64,000 nt of DNA from Diaphorobacter caeni. GTDB lineage: Bacteria; Pseudomonadota; Gammaproteobacteria; Burkholderiales; Burkholderiaceae_C. The notes beneath the pieces are model-generated. The model was not told the DNA's origin. It worked only from the letters and a program-made list of their open reading frames with translations, and did no database searches. The stretch lies in assembly GCF_015354245.1 (NCBI RefSeq), contig NZ_JADKYZ010000003.1, positions 248,001-312,000 of the forward strand, given 5' to 3'. This document shows positions 17,433 through 25,766 of the stretch, one piece after another; positions within the stretch are counted from its first letter, which is position 1, and every line of letters begins with the position of its first letter. A program made the position numbers and the translations under genes.

Positions 17433-17905
17433 ATTGACATGTCTCCGTTAAAAGGGTTTTGCAGGAAATCTGCCGGCGCAGTCTAGAAATCCCGCCTGTC
17501 AATCCGCTGTCCAAATCTTAGGTAGATATACGTATGGCGTTGCACGCCGCCAAACCGTAGCTGAACGGTCACAAGGGGCTCGCCACCCGCGCTTTTCCCT
17601 CGACAGATGGACGGTGGCTGCATCCCAATACCGCGTTCGGGCAAGTCCACAGGGTCGAAATCACTATCCCCCGATCCGTACGCGCCATCACGGGAAAGCG
17701 GCGCAGCTGTCTGCAATCTGAAACGCATACGCGCCCGTTCCTTATTCCATTTCAGGCATATATGCGTGAATAAATATTCGTTTGAAATATTAAGAAAGAC
17801 TTCTACATTCGCTTCATGGCATAGACAAAGCCATGCAGCGTGGTTGAAGGGCGCTTCGGAAAGTCGCCCTCCCCGCAGTCAATTCCCACTATGTAAGCCG
17901 CCGCC
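17433..17905. other. Shared upstream region of porin and cysI
   Basis: This 473-bp gap has no supported gene. It must contain the porin promoter (leftward) and the cysI promoter (rightward). The AT-rich part 17755-17812 holds AATATT-CGTTTGA-AATATT (near 17775-17793), a plausible CysB-type binding region, since CysB sites are AT-rich and degenerate. A small hairpin (CATGGC...GCCATG, about 17816-17836) lies in the presumed cysI leader. These are suggestions only. Confidence 0.35.
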
Positions 17906-19759
17906 ATGTACCAATACACCGAATTCGACAAACAGTTCATCCACCTGCGTGCCGAGCAGTACCGCGACCAGCTGGAGCGTTTCCAGGCAGGCAAGCTCAC
18001 GAACGACGAGTTCAAGCCGCTGCGCCTGCAGAACGGCTGGTATGTGCAGCGCTACGCACCGATGCTGCGCGTGGCGGTGCCCTATGGCGAACTGTCGAGC
18101 ACCCAACTGCGCGTGCTCGCCAAGGTGGCGCGTGAATACGATCAACCCGATGCCACGCTGCTGGCCGACGCACAGGCCGCGCAGGAAAAGCTCGGCGACA
18201 TCCCGCTCGCGGACGGCCGCCGCATCGGCACGCAGTTCAAGTACGGCTACGGCCACTTCACCACACGCACCAATGTCCAGTTCAACTGGATTCCGCTCGA
18301 CAAGAGCGCGGACGTGATGGATCTGCTCGCCTCGGTGCAATTGCACGGCATCCAGACCAGCGGCAACTGCATCCGCAACATCACCACCGATGCGCTCGCC
18401 GGCATTGCCGAAGACGAGATCATCGATCCCCGCCCCTACTCCGAAATCCTGCGCCAGTGGAGCACGCTGCACCCCGAGTTCTCGTTCCTGCCGCGCAAGT
18501 TCAAGCTGTCGCTCAACGGCGCCAAGGAAGACCGCGCCGCGCTCGGCTGGTATGACACCGGCCTGCAACTGGTCAAGAACGAGGCGGGCGAGATCGGTTT
18601 CAAGGTGCGCGTGGGCGGCGGCATGGGCCGCACGCCGGTGATCAGCCCGGTGCTGCGCGAGTTCCTGCCGTGGAACCAGATCATGAATTACCTCGAAGCG
18701 GTGATTCGCGTCTACAACCGCTACGGCCGCCGTGACAACCTCTGGAAGGCGCGCATCAAGATTTTGGTGAAGAGCGAAGGCCAGAGCTACATCGATCAGG
18801 TCGAGGAAGAATTCCGCTCCATCGTGGAAGTCGAAGGCGGCCCGCACACCATCACGCAGGCCGAGTTCGACCGCGTGGCGGCCAACTTCAAGGAGCCCGA
18901 GCTGGACCTGCGCCCCTCCGATGCCGAGGCCGAAACGCTGGAGCTGCTGCGCACCGCGAGCGAAGAGAACAACGACTTTGGCCGCTGGCTGCACAGCAAC
19001 GTGCTGCCGCACCGCCTGCCGCAACTGCGCGCCGTGGTGCTGTCGTTCAAGCGCGTGGGCTATGCCCCCGGCGACGCGACGGCTGACCAGATGGACGCCG
19101 CAGCCGACCTGGCCGACAAGTTCTCGCACGGCGAACTGCGCGTGACGCACGAACAGAACCTGCTGCTGCCCTGGGTGCGCCGCGACCAGCTGGCCGAGCT
19201 CTACAAGGCCGCGAAGGCACTGGGTCTGGCCAAGGCCAACATCGGCCTGCTGACCGACATGATCGCCTGCCCCGGCGGCGATTTCTGCTCGCTCGCCAAC
19301 GCGCGCAGCCTGCCGATCGCCGAAGCCATCACCGAGCGCTATCAGGATCTGGACGAGCTGTGGGATCTGGGCGAGATCGATCTGCACATCAGCGGCTGCA
19401 TCAACTCCTGCGGTCACCACCACAGCGGCCACATCGGCATCCTTGGCGTCGACAAGGACGGCAAGGAGTGGTATCAGATCACGCTCGGCGGTGCGGACGG
19501 CACGAACCTTTCGGGCCCCGCGCAGGCGGGCAAGATCATCGGCCCATCCTTCAGCGCGGCCGAAGTGCCCGGCGTGATCGAGGCCCTGCTCGCCACCTAC
19601 CGCGATCTGCGCGAAGCCCTTCCGCAGGAAACCGCCAAGGCCGCGCATGGCCAAAAGCACGAGAACTTCATCGACACCGTGCGCCGCGTCGGCATCGAAC
19701 CGTTCAAGGCAGCCGCCAACGCCGTGCGCCACACCGCCCACGCTGCAGTCTCCGCCTGA
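17906..19759 (+). CDS. cysI: Sulfite reductase hemoprotein subunit CysI
   Basis: This 617-residue enzyme reduces sulfite to sulfide with six electrons using siroheme and a [4Fe-4S] cluster. Two ferredoxin-like half domains alternate with siroheme-binding domains. The cluster ligands are visible as CPGGDFC (near residue 455) and CINSC (near residue 500, in GCINSCGHHHSGHIG). Arginine-rich siroheme contacts occur in TRTNVQFN. There is no flavoprotein CysJ nearby, so electrons may come from ferredoxin. It is the first gene of the cys operon; DUF934 starts 32 bp downstream. Confidence 0.92.
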   Translation: MYQYTEFDKQFIHLRAEQYRDQLERFQAGKLTNDEFKPLRLQNGWYVQRYAPMLRVAVPYGELSSTQLRVLAKVAREYDQPDATLLADAQAAQEKLGDIPLADGRRIGTQFKYGYGHFTTRTNVQFNWIPLDKSADVMDLLASVQLHGIQTSGNCIRNITTDALAGIAEDEIIDPRPYSEILRQWSTLHPEFSFLPRKFKLSLNGAKEDRAALGWYDTGLQLVKNEAGEIGFKVRVGGGMGRTPVISPVLREFLPWNQIMNYLEAVIRVYNRYGRRDNLWKARIKILVKSEGQSYIDQVEEEFRSIVEVEGGPHTITQAEFDRVAANFKEPELDLRPSDAEAETLELLRTASEENNDFGRWLHSNVLPHRLPQLRAVVLSFKRVGYAPGDATADQMDAAADLADKFSHGELRVTHEQNLLLPWVRRDQLAELYKAAKALGLAKANIGLLTDMIACPGGDFCSLANARSLPIAEAITERYQDLDELWDLGEIDLHISGCINSCGHHHSGHIGILGVDKDGKEWYQITLGGADGTNLSGPAQAGKIIGPSFSAAEVPGVIEALLATYRDLREALPQETAKAAHGQKHENFIDTVRRVGIEPFKAAANAVRHTAHAAVSA

Positions 19760-19791
19760 CCCGTACCAAGCCAAGAGAACAACAGACCATC

Positions 19792-20175
19792 ATGCAAATC
19801 TTCGCTGCAAACGAACACCAACCGGTCACGGAAGACCAGAAGCACATCGTCGTGCTGCCCAATGACGCAGACCCACTGGCCCTTGATCTGGCTGGTGTGG
19901 AGCGCATCGATCTCGATTTCCCCAAGTTCACCGATGGCCGCGCCTTCAGCCAGGCGCGCCTGCTGCGCCAGCGCCGCCAGTTCACCGGGGAAATCCGAGC
20001 CACGGGCGACGTGCTGATCGACCAGCTCGTGCAGATGGCGCGCTGCGGCTTCGACGTGGCCGTGCTGCGCGAAGGCGTGGACAAGGCCGATGCCAAGCGC
20101 CAGTTCGAACGCTTCAACGCGTTCTACCAGGGCGACGTGAATCACCCGCTGCCGCACTTCCGCGAAGCCGCCTGA
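19792..20175 (+). CDS. DUF934 protein, sulfite-reductase-associated
   Basis: This 127-residue protein belongs to DUF934 (GVERIDLDFPKFTDGRAFSQ, ARLLRQRRQFTGEIRATGDV), a family almost always encoded directly after cysI in proteobacteria and sometimes annotated as an oxidoreductase. Its exact role is not established; a helper for sulfite reductase or APS reduction is inferred from the constant neighbourhood. The start at 19792 gives the family N-terminus; the longer frame starting at 19360 lies inside cysI. It is followed by cysD after 19 bp. Confidence 0.9.
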   Translation: MQIFAANEHQPVTEDQKHIVVLPNDADPLALDLAGVERIDLDFPKFTDGRAFSQARLLRQRRQFTGEIRATGDVLIDQLVQMARCGFDVAVLREGVDKADAKRQFERFNAFYQGDVNHPLPHFREAA

Positions 20176-20194
20176 GAAACAGGAACAAAAAAGA

Positions 20195-21127
20195 ATGAAC
20201 GCCCGCACCGAACCCGCGCTGCTCTCGCAACTGAGCAACCGCCATCTGGATGCGCTCGAAGAAGAGACCATCTTCATCCTGCGCGAAGTGGCCGCCGCCT
20301 TTGAACGCCCCGCCCTGCTGTTCTCGGGCGGCAAGGATTCGCTGGTGATGCTGCGCTGCGCCGAAAAGGCCTTTGGCGCCGGTCGCCTGCCCTATCCGCT
20401 GCTGATGATCGACACGGGCCACAACTTCCCCGAAGTGACCGAGTTCCGGGACCTCCGCGCCAAGGAGCTGGGTGCCGAGTTGATCGTGCGCAGCGTCGAG
20501 GACTCGATGGCGCGCGGCACCGTGCGCCTCGCACACCCCGGCGAATCGCGCAACGTGCACCAGTCGGTCACGCTGCTCGAGGCGATTGAAGAATTCCGCT
20601 TCGACGCGCTGATCGGCGGCGCACGTCGCGACGAAGAGAAGGCCCGCGCCAAGGAGCGCATCTTCTCGCACCGCGACAGCTTCGGCCAGTGGCAGCCCAA
20701 GGCGCAGCGCCCGGAACTCTGGACGCTGTTCAACACGCGCCTGGCCCCCGGAGAGCACTTCCGCGTGTTCCCGATCAGCAACTGGACCGAGCTCGATGTG
20801 TGGCAATACATCGACCGCGAAAAGATCGCGCTGCCCTCGATCTATTACACGCATCAACGTGAAGTGATCGAGCGCAAGGGCCTGCTGGTGCCGGTGACCG
20901 AACTCACGCCTCCACGCGATGGCGAGCAGGTCGTGACCCGCGACGTGCGTTTTCGCACCGTGGGCGACATCACCTGCACCTGCCCCGTGGAAAGCACGGC
21001 GGCCACGGCCGGCGACATCGTGATCGAAACATTGGCCGCTGAAGTCAGCGAGCGAGGCGCCACCCGCATGGACGACAAGACCAGCGAAGCCTCGATGGAA
21101 AAGCGCAAGAAGGACGGGTATTTCTGA
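20195..21127 (+). CDS. cysD: Sulfate adenylyltransferase subunit 2 CysD
   Basis: The 310-residue protein is the catalytic ATP-sulfurylase subunit, which makes APS from ATP and sulfate. It belongs to the PAPS-reductase-like ATP-pyrophosphatase fold, with the PP-loop SGGKDSL near residues 44-50 and typical blocks IDTGHNFPE, IGGARRDEEKARAKER and CTCPVES. The usual ending KRKKDGYF is present. It is not CysH: the CysH C-terminal cysteine motif is absent and this sequence covers the whole position where cysH commonly stands. The stop overlaps the cysN start by one base. Confidence 0.95.
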   Translation: MNARTEPALLSQLSNRHLDALEEETIFILREVAAAFERPALLFSGGKDSLVMLRCAEKAFGAGRLPYPLLMIDTGHNFPEVTEFRDLRAKELGAELIVRSVEDSMARGTVRLAHPGESRNVHQSVTLLEAIEEFRFDALIGGARRDEEKARAKERIFSHRDSFGQWQPKAQRPELWTLFNTRLAPGEHFRVFPISNWTELDVWQYIDREKIALPSIYYTHQREVIERKGLLVPVTELTPPRDGEQVVTRDVRFRTVGDITCTCPVESTAATAGDIVIETLAAEVSERGATRMDDKTSEASMEKRKKDGYF

Positions 21128-22518
21128 TGAGCACCGAAACCATTGAACGCGGCAACGATACCGGCTCCGGCACGGGCAAGACGGCTCCCATCGCGGCGCA
21201 CGCGTCCAACGACGCGGCCCTGCGCTTCATCACCTGCGGCAGTGTCGACGACGGCAAATCCACGTTGATCGGCCGCCTGCTGGTGGACACCCGCGCGGTG
21301 CTGCAGGATCAGTTCGCAGGCATCACCAAGAGCGGCGAGACCGATCTGGCGCTGCTCACCGACGGCCTCTCGGCCGAGCGCGAGCAGGGCATCACCATCG
21401 ACGTGGCCTACCGCTACTTCAGCACCGAGCAGCGCAAGTTCATCATCGGAGACGCGCCCGGCCACGAGCAGTACACCCGCAACATGGTGACGGCGGCTTC
21501 AAGCGCCGACGCCGCGCTGGTGCTGGTGGATGCCACCAAGCTCGACTGGCAGAACCCGCAGCTCGAACTGCTGCCGCAGACGCGCCGCCACTCGCTGCTG
21601 GTCAACCTGCTGCGCGTGCCGTCGCTGATCTTCGCGGTCAACAAGCTCGACGCGGTGCAGGACCCCGCCCTCGCCTTCGCCCATATCCGCAACCAGCTGG
21701 CCGCGTTCGCGCAGGCCGCAGGCATCACCGTGCGCGCCACGGTGCCGGTCTCGGCGCTCAAGGGCATCAACGTGGTCGACGCCACCAAGGGCTGGGCCGG
21801 CTATGAAGGCCCGAGCCTGCTGCAATTGCTGCACACGCTGCCCGCCACGCCCGCCGACCGGGAGCTGCCACTGGCCTTCCCGGTGCAATGGGTGGAGAAG
21901 TTCTCCTCGTCCGCCGACACCAGCCAGGGGCGACGCGTGTTCTGGGGCCGGGTGGCCGCAGGTGCCGCGAGGCCCGGCCAGCAGGTCACACTGCTGCCCA
22001 GCAACCAGACCGCCACCATCGCACAGGTGCTCAACCATGTGCGCGAACCCGGCAATGTGGATGCAGGCGACAGCGCCGGCATCGTGCTGGACCGCGAGGT
22101 GGATGTCTCGCGCGGCGACTGGATCGTGGCATCGGTGGACAGCACCCAGCCCGCCGCCGAGGATGACTTCGACGACGCCCCCGCCAGCCAACCCGCATGG
22201 CCGGGGCAGCGCGAAGTGCAGGCCACCGTCGCGTGGATGGACGACGAGCCGCTGGTTCCTGGCCGCGTCTACCTCGCGCAGCACGGCCACCGCTGGATCA
22301 AGACCAAGGTGCGCCGCGTGGTGCACCGCCTGAACATCAACACGCTGGCCGAAGAAAATGCCGAGCGCCTTGAGGCGAACGCCATCGGCCATGTCGAGCT
22401 GCTGCTGCAGGAGGCCGCTCCCGTCGCTCCGTTCACGCAGGCCCGCACGCTGGGTTCGCTGATTCTGGTGGACACTGCCAGCCACAAAACCGCCGGTGCG
22501 GTATTGATCCGCTCCTGA
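21127..22518 (+). CDS. cysN: Sulfate adenylyltransferase subunit 1 CysN (GTPase)
   Basis: This 463-residue elongation-factor-like GTPase drives APS synthesis by CysD. G motifs are clear: GSVDDGKSTLIGR (near 38-50), DAPGHEQY and VNKLD; two beta-barrel domains follow. No fused APS kinase domain (CysC) is present at the C-terminus, since the protein ends soon after the second barrel. The start overlaps the cysD stop (TGATG), indicating translational coupling. It is the last gene of the operon, followed by a strong hairpin. Confidence 0.95.
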   Translation: MSTETIERGNDTGSGTGKTAPIAAHASNDAALRFITCGSVDDGKSTLIGRLLVDTRAVLQDQFAGITKSGETDLALLTDGLSAEREQGITIDVAYRYFSTEQRKFIIGDAPGHEQYTRNMVTAASSADAALVLVDATKLDWQNPQLELLPQTRRHSLLVNLLRVPSLIFAVNKLDAVQDPALAFAHIRNQLAAFAQAAGITVRATVPVSALKGINVVDATKGWAGYEGPSLLQLLHTLPATPADRELPLAFPVQWVEKFSSSADTSQGRRVFWGRVAAGAARPGQQVTLLPSNQTATIAQVLNHVREPGNVDAGDSAGIVLDREVDVSRGDWIVASVDSTQPAAEDDFDDAPASQPAWPGQREVQATVAWMDDEPLVPGRVYLAQHGHRWIKTKVRRVVHRLNINTLAEENAERLEANAIGHVELLLQEAAPVAPFTQARTLGSLILVDTASHKTAGAVLIRS

Positions 22519-22533
22519 AAAAGGTTGAAACCT

Positions 22534-22564
22534 CTTGCAACGCCCGTGAAATGGGCGTTGCAAG
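22534..22564 (+). terminator. Strong hairpin after cysN
   Basis: CTTGCAACGCCC pairs with GGGCGTTGCAAG over 12 perfect base pairs around the seven-base loop GTGAAAT, 16 bp after the cysN stop. There is no T-tract, so it may stabilise the mRNA end or work with Rho rather than terminate by itself. Confidence 0.55.
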
Positions 22565-22692
22565 ACCGTCGATGCATGCCGGACCCGGGAGAATTTCCCG
22601 AGTTACCGTATCGCGGCAAGGGCCGCGCTCCACGTGGAGGCATCTAGCGCCTAAAATCAGGGAATTCCCGAAATAAAAAAATACGCAACCAC

Positions 22693-23016
22693 ATGACACA
22701 CGTCGTCACCGAAAACTGCATCAAGTGCAAATACACCGATTGCGTCGATGTTTGCCCCGTTGACTGCTTCCGCGAAGGCCCGAACTTCCTGATCATCGAT
22801 CCCGATGAGTGCATCGACTGCGCCGTCTGCATTCCGGAATGCCCCGCCAACGCCATCTTTGCCGAAGAAGACCTGCCGGCGGACCAGATCGCCTTCATCA
22901 AGATCAACGCCGATCTGACGCCCAAGTACAAGAGCATCACCAAGCGCAAGGAGCCGCTGCCTGACGCCGACGACTGGAACGGCAAGACCGACAAGGTCCA
23001 GTACCTGGACATGTGA
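22693..23016 (+). CDS. fdxA: 7Fe-8S ferredoxin FdxA
   Basis: The 107-residue ferredoxin shows the cysteine pattern of the Azotobacter type: [18 protein letters not shown] near the N-terminus and [17 protein letters not shown] around residues 39-55, giving one [3Fe-4S] and one [4Fe-4S] cluster, followed by the family C-terminal extension ([16 protein letters not shown]). It carries electrons in the cytoplasm. It is immediately followed, without spacing, by a flavin reductase and lies downstream of the sulfite reductase operon, so it is a candidate electron donor for CysI. Confidence 0.95.
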   Translation: MTHVVTENCIKCKYTDCVDVCPVDCFREGPNFLIIDPDECIDCAVCIPECPANAIFAEEDLPADQIAFIKINADLTPKYKSITKRKEPLPDADDWNGKTDKVQYLDM

Positions 23017-24099
23017 TTGGCATCGGGTTTGTCGAACACTGACCTCCCCCTCCACAGCTCCCGCAGCCCCATCGAGACGGATGCCGCAGTCATCGGCGCC
23101 GGCCCGGTCGGGCTGTTTCAGGTTTTTCAGCTCGGACTGCAAGGCGTTCACGCGCACCTGATCGATGCGCTGCCGCATCTGGGCGGCCAGTGCGCGGAGC
23201 TGTACCCCGACAAGCCCATCTACGACATCCCCGGAATCAAGGTTTGCACCGGCCGAGAACTGGTGGCCCGGCTGCGCGAGCAGATCGCGCCTTTCGCGCC
23301 GACCGAACACCTCGGCGAACAGGTCACCACCCTCGCCGTCCAGCCCGATGGCCGCATTCTGCTGGGCCTCTCGTCCGGCACGCAGCTGCTCGCCCGCTCG
23401 GTGTTCATCGCGGCAGGCGTCGGTGCGTTCGTGCCGCGCGCGCTCAAGCTCGAAGGCATCGAATCGCTCATCGGCTCGCAGGTCTTCCACCATCCGGCCA
23501 ACGTGAGCGCGGCCACCGGCAGGAATGTCATCGTGCATGGCGGTGACGCGGCTGCCGTGCGCGCGGCCATCGAGTGCGCCGACATCGCGCGCAGCGTCAC
23601 GCTGCTGCATCGCCGCGACGTCTTCCAGGCCGAGGCCGCCGATCTCGAACAACTTCAAAACCTGCGCGATGCGGGCCGCATCCGCGTGCTGGTCGCTCAG
23701 ATCACCGGCGTCGTGAAGAATGACTCAGGCCAGCTGGCCGGTCTGCAGTTACTGGATGCCGACGGCAACGATGCCAGCGAGGCGACCGAGCTGCTGCTGG
23801 TCTATCTCGGCATCTCGCCGCGGCTCGGCCCGATTTCGGATTGGGGCTTGGCCATCGAGCGCAAACAGCTCGTCGTGGACCCCGCCAGCTTCGCCACCAG
23901 CGTGCCCGGCATTTATGCGGTGGGCGACATCAACACCTATCCAGGCAAGCGTCGATTGATTCTCTGCGGCTTCCACGAGGCCACGCTGGCGGCCTTCGCG
24001 GCGGCGGAGCAACTGAGCGGCGCCCCAGTCGCCCTGCAGTACACGACCACCAGTGCGAAGCTGCACGAGCGGCTTGGCGTGGAGCATCATCGGGACTAG
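23017..24099 (+). CDS. FAD-dependent ferredoxin/flavodoxin-NADP+ reductase, TrxR-like
   Basis: This 360-residue flavoprotein has the FAD dinucleotide fold ([17 protein letters not shown], near residue 25), the [18 protein letters not shown] block, a second nucleotide fold for NADPH ([14 protein letters not shown]) and the C-terminal FAD motif ([16 protein letters not shown]). It lacks the CxxC disulfide of thioredoxin reductase, which places it with the TrxR-like ferredoxin reductases. The start appears to be TTG directly after the fdxA stop, with no ATG in a suitable place; translational coupling to fdxA is likely. It probably passes NADPH electrons to FdxA. Confidence 0.85.
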   Translation: MASGLSNTDLPLHSSRSPIETDAAVIGAGPVGLFQVFQLGLQGVHAHLIDALPHLGGQCAELYPDKPIYDIPGIKVCTGRELVARLREQIAPFAPTEHLGEQVTTLAVQPDGRILLGLSSGTQLLARSVFIAAGVGAFVPRALKLEGIESLIGSQVFHHPANVSAATGRNVIVHGGDAAAVRAAIECADIARSVTLLHRRDVFQAEAADLEQLQNLRDAGRIRVLVAQITGVVKNDSGQLAGLQLLDADGNDASEATELLLVYLGISPRLGPISDWGLAIERKQLVVDPASFATSVPGIYAVGDINTYPGKRRLILCGFHEATLAAFAAAEQLSGAPVALQYTTTSAKLHERLGVEHHRD

Positions 24100-24641
24100 G
24101 ACGCGTCGCCGTGGAGGGCGTCCGACACCTCGATGTACAGCGAACTCAGCAGCCCCATCACCTTGATCGAATGGCGCGAATAGTCGCCGTGGCGCAGCAT
24201 CTGCGCTGCCTCTTCCGTATGCCTGTCGTCATGCAACTGCACGATGCGCCCGGCGGCCAGATGAAACTGGCCATGCGCGACCTTGAGGCCGCCGAAGGAC
24301 GGCAGATGGCCGAACTGAACGGCGCCGCTGCCGTTGATCCATATGCCCAGATCGCACTGGTCATCGCGGCAGAGTCTGGCGGCGTCGAGCCTCTCCAGAG
24401 ACTCGTTGCTGATGTACTTTTGCAGCCGCACCTTCCACGCGCGGTGCACGCGAATGGCCGACGCGAAGTCCAGTCCGCCTGCATCGGGGGTCTCGGTGGT
24501 CTGCCTCGGGCGCGGAGCACTCAAGGGCAATGGCACGACCACGGAACCGCTCGCGCGAGGCGCCTTGTCGGCGTCACTCGCGGCCGGACTTGGCGTTTCC
24601 TCGCTCTGCGGCCCCTTGTTCAGCCAATGAAACAGACCCAT
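24096..24641 (-). CDS. Stand-alone CZB zinc-binding domain protein 1
   Basis: This 181-residue protein has a CZB (chemoreceptor zinc-binding) domain at about residues 60-170. The expected 3-His/1-Cys ligands are visible: [14 protein letters not shown] and HGQFH (H-x3-H). No membrane, methyl-accepting or GGDEF domain is attached. The N-terminus [10 protein letters not shown], followed by a disordered Pro/Ser linker, is shared with the neighbouring paralogue. A GAGGAG site supports the start at 24641. Zinc-dependent signalling to a chemotaxis or cyclic-di-GMP partner is inferred. Its end overlaps the reductase gene by four bases. Confidence 0.82.
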   Translation of the reverse strand: MGLFHWLNKGPQSEETPSPAASDADKAPRASGSVVVPLPLSAPRPRQTTETPDAGGLDFASAIRVHRAWKVRLQKYISNESLERLDAARLCRDDQCDLGIWINGSGAVQFGHLPSFGGLKVAHGQFHLAAGRIVQLHDDRHTEEAAQMLRHGDYSRHSIKVMGLLSSLYIEVSDALHGDAS

Positions 24642-24783
24642 GATGTGTCTCCTCTTGCCTGTCCATGCATATGACAGGAGGGACTGTAATGCGCGCGTTC
24701 GCATTTTTCAATTACAAATTTAACAACAAGCAACACTCACGCGATAGAGGGACATGAATCATGCGTGTTCGCACGAACCTGAC

Positions 24784-25359
24784 TCAGGCGGCGCGTGGCT
24801 GGGTATCCGCAACCTCGACATAAAGCGTGCTCAGCAGTCCCATCACCTTGATCGAGTACCGCGAATAATCGCCGTGCTTGAGCATCTGCTGCGCATCGTC
24901 GGTGAGCTGGTCGTCATGCATCTGCACGATGCGCCCGGCGGCCAGATGGAACTGGCCGTGGCTCACCTTGAGCGCGCCGAATGACGGCAGATGGCCAAAG
25001 TCCGATGCGCCCCGGCCATTGATCCACTTGCCCAGCACGCATTGGTCGTCGCGGCAGATCACGCGGTAGTCCAGCTTTTCCTCGGATTCGTTGCCCAGAT
25101 ACTTCGCCAGACGCACCTTCCAGTTGCGATGCGCCTGAATGGCCGACGCGAAATCCAGACCGCCCGCGGTCTGCTCGGACTCCTGCACTGCTCCGGGCAC
25201 CGGCGCCGCTGCGGGTTTGCTTGAGGGGACCAGCGCGAGGCCGGGCGCTCCCGCTTGCGCAGACTCGGGCCTGACATCGGCGCTCGCCTTGCGCTGCGCG
25301 GTCGATGGCTTGGTTGCCGGCTCGGCACGTTTGCCCTTCATCCAGTCGAAAAGTCCCAC
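24784..25359 (-). CDS. Stand-alone CZB zinc-binding domain protein 2
   Basis: This 191-residue paralogue of the adjacent protein has the N-terminal MGLFDWMKGK, a longer Ala/Pro-rich linker, and the CZB domain from about residue 68 (DFASAIQAHRNWKVRL) with ligands HRNW, CVLGKW and HGQFH. The domain is more conserved between the two than the linker, showing tandem duplication followed by linker divergence. The gap between the genes is 142 bp. Both could answer zinc or hypochlorous acid, as CZB domains do, but the partner protein is unknown. Confidence 0.82.
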   Translation of the reverse strand: MGLFDWMKGKRAEPATKPSTAQRKASADVRPESAQAGAPGLALVPSSKPAAAPVPGAVQESEQTAGGLDFASAIQAHRNWKVRLAKYLGNESEEKLDYRVICRDDQCVLGKWINGRGASDFGHLPSFGALKVSHGQFHLAAGRIVQMHDDQLTDDAQQMLKHGDYSRYSIKVMGLLSTLYVEVADTQPRAA

Positions 25360-25578
25360 GGTTCACTCCTTGGAGTTGAGTTGAATACAGCCGTCGCCCA
25401 ACGCGTTTTAATTTGCGACTATTGATTCCATTGCGTTAATTTATGTAATTTCCATTGCTGACTTTTTTCTAATAGATTCTTGCTAATTCAAATGTTGTTG
25501 ACACTTTTGTGCATTCCTGGGTGAAGCGGAAACGCCTCTCGCGACGCACTGCCCCCCGTATGGCTATACTCGCGCGTC

Positions 25579-25672
25579 GCTAGGGGTGTTGCTGTTGGTC
25601 AATGTTTGAATTGACCCGCATTGGCTGAGAAAGTCCCTTTGAACCTGTGAGTTAATCCTCGCGCAGGGAAGC
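25579..25672 (+). promoter_or_regulatory. TPP riboswitch (THI element) upstream of cytX
   Basis: The conserved THI-box strings are present in order: GGGGTG (25583), an optional hairpin GGTCAAT-GTTTGA-ATTGACC, GGCTGAGAAAGTCCC, TTTGAACCTG, and a closing GCGCAGGGAAGC. In this family thiamine pyrophosphate binding lowers expression of the downstream gene. A TATACT -10-like box lies at 25565-25570, just upstream. The rest of the 25360-25766 gap is AT-rich leader without a gene. Confidence 0.92.
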
Positions 25673-25766
25673 TGTCTGCAACGAGTCGAACAAACCAGCG
25701 CGCCCGCGCGACTGTTCCAGCACCAGACGACGCCCTGCGCATCCTTCCATCTCTCCCGGAGCGTGC

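Noticed and set aside
17879-19774. Minus-strand open frame of about 631 codons opposite cysI
   Set aside because: CysI on the other strand has all iron-sulfur and siroheme motifs; the antisense frame is Ala/Val/His/Gln-rich shadow.
20195-21127. CysH (APS/PAPS reductase) instead of CysD
   Set aside because: Same PP-loop fold, but the IGGARRDEEKARAKER, CTCPVES and KRKKDGYF blocks are those of CysD and the CysH cysteine motif is missing.
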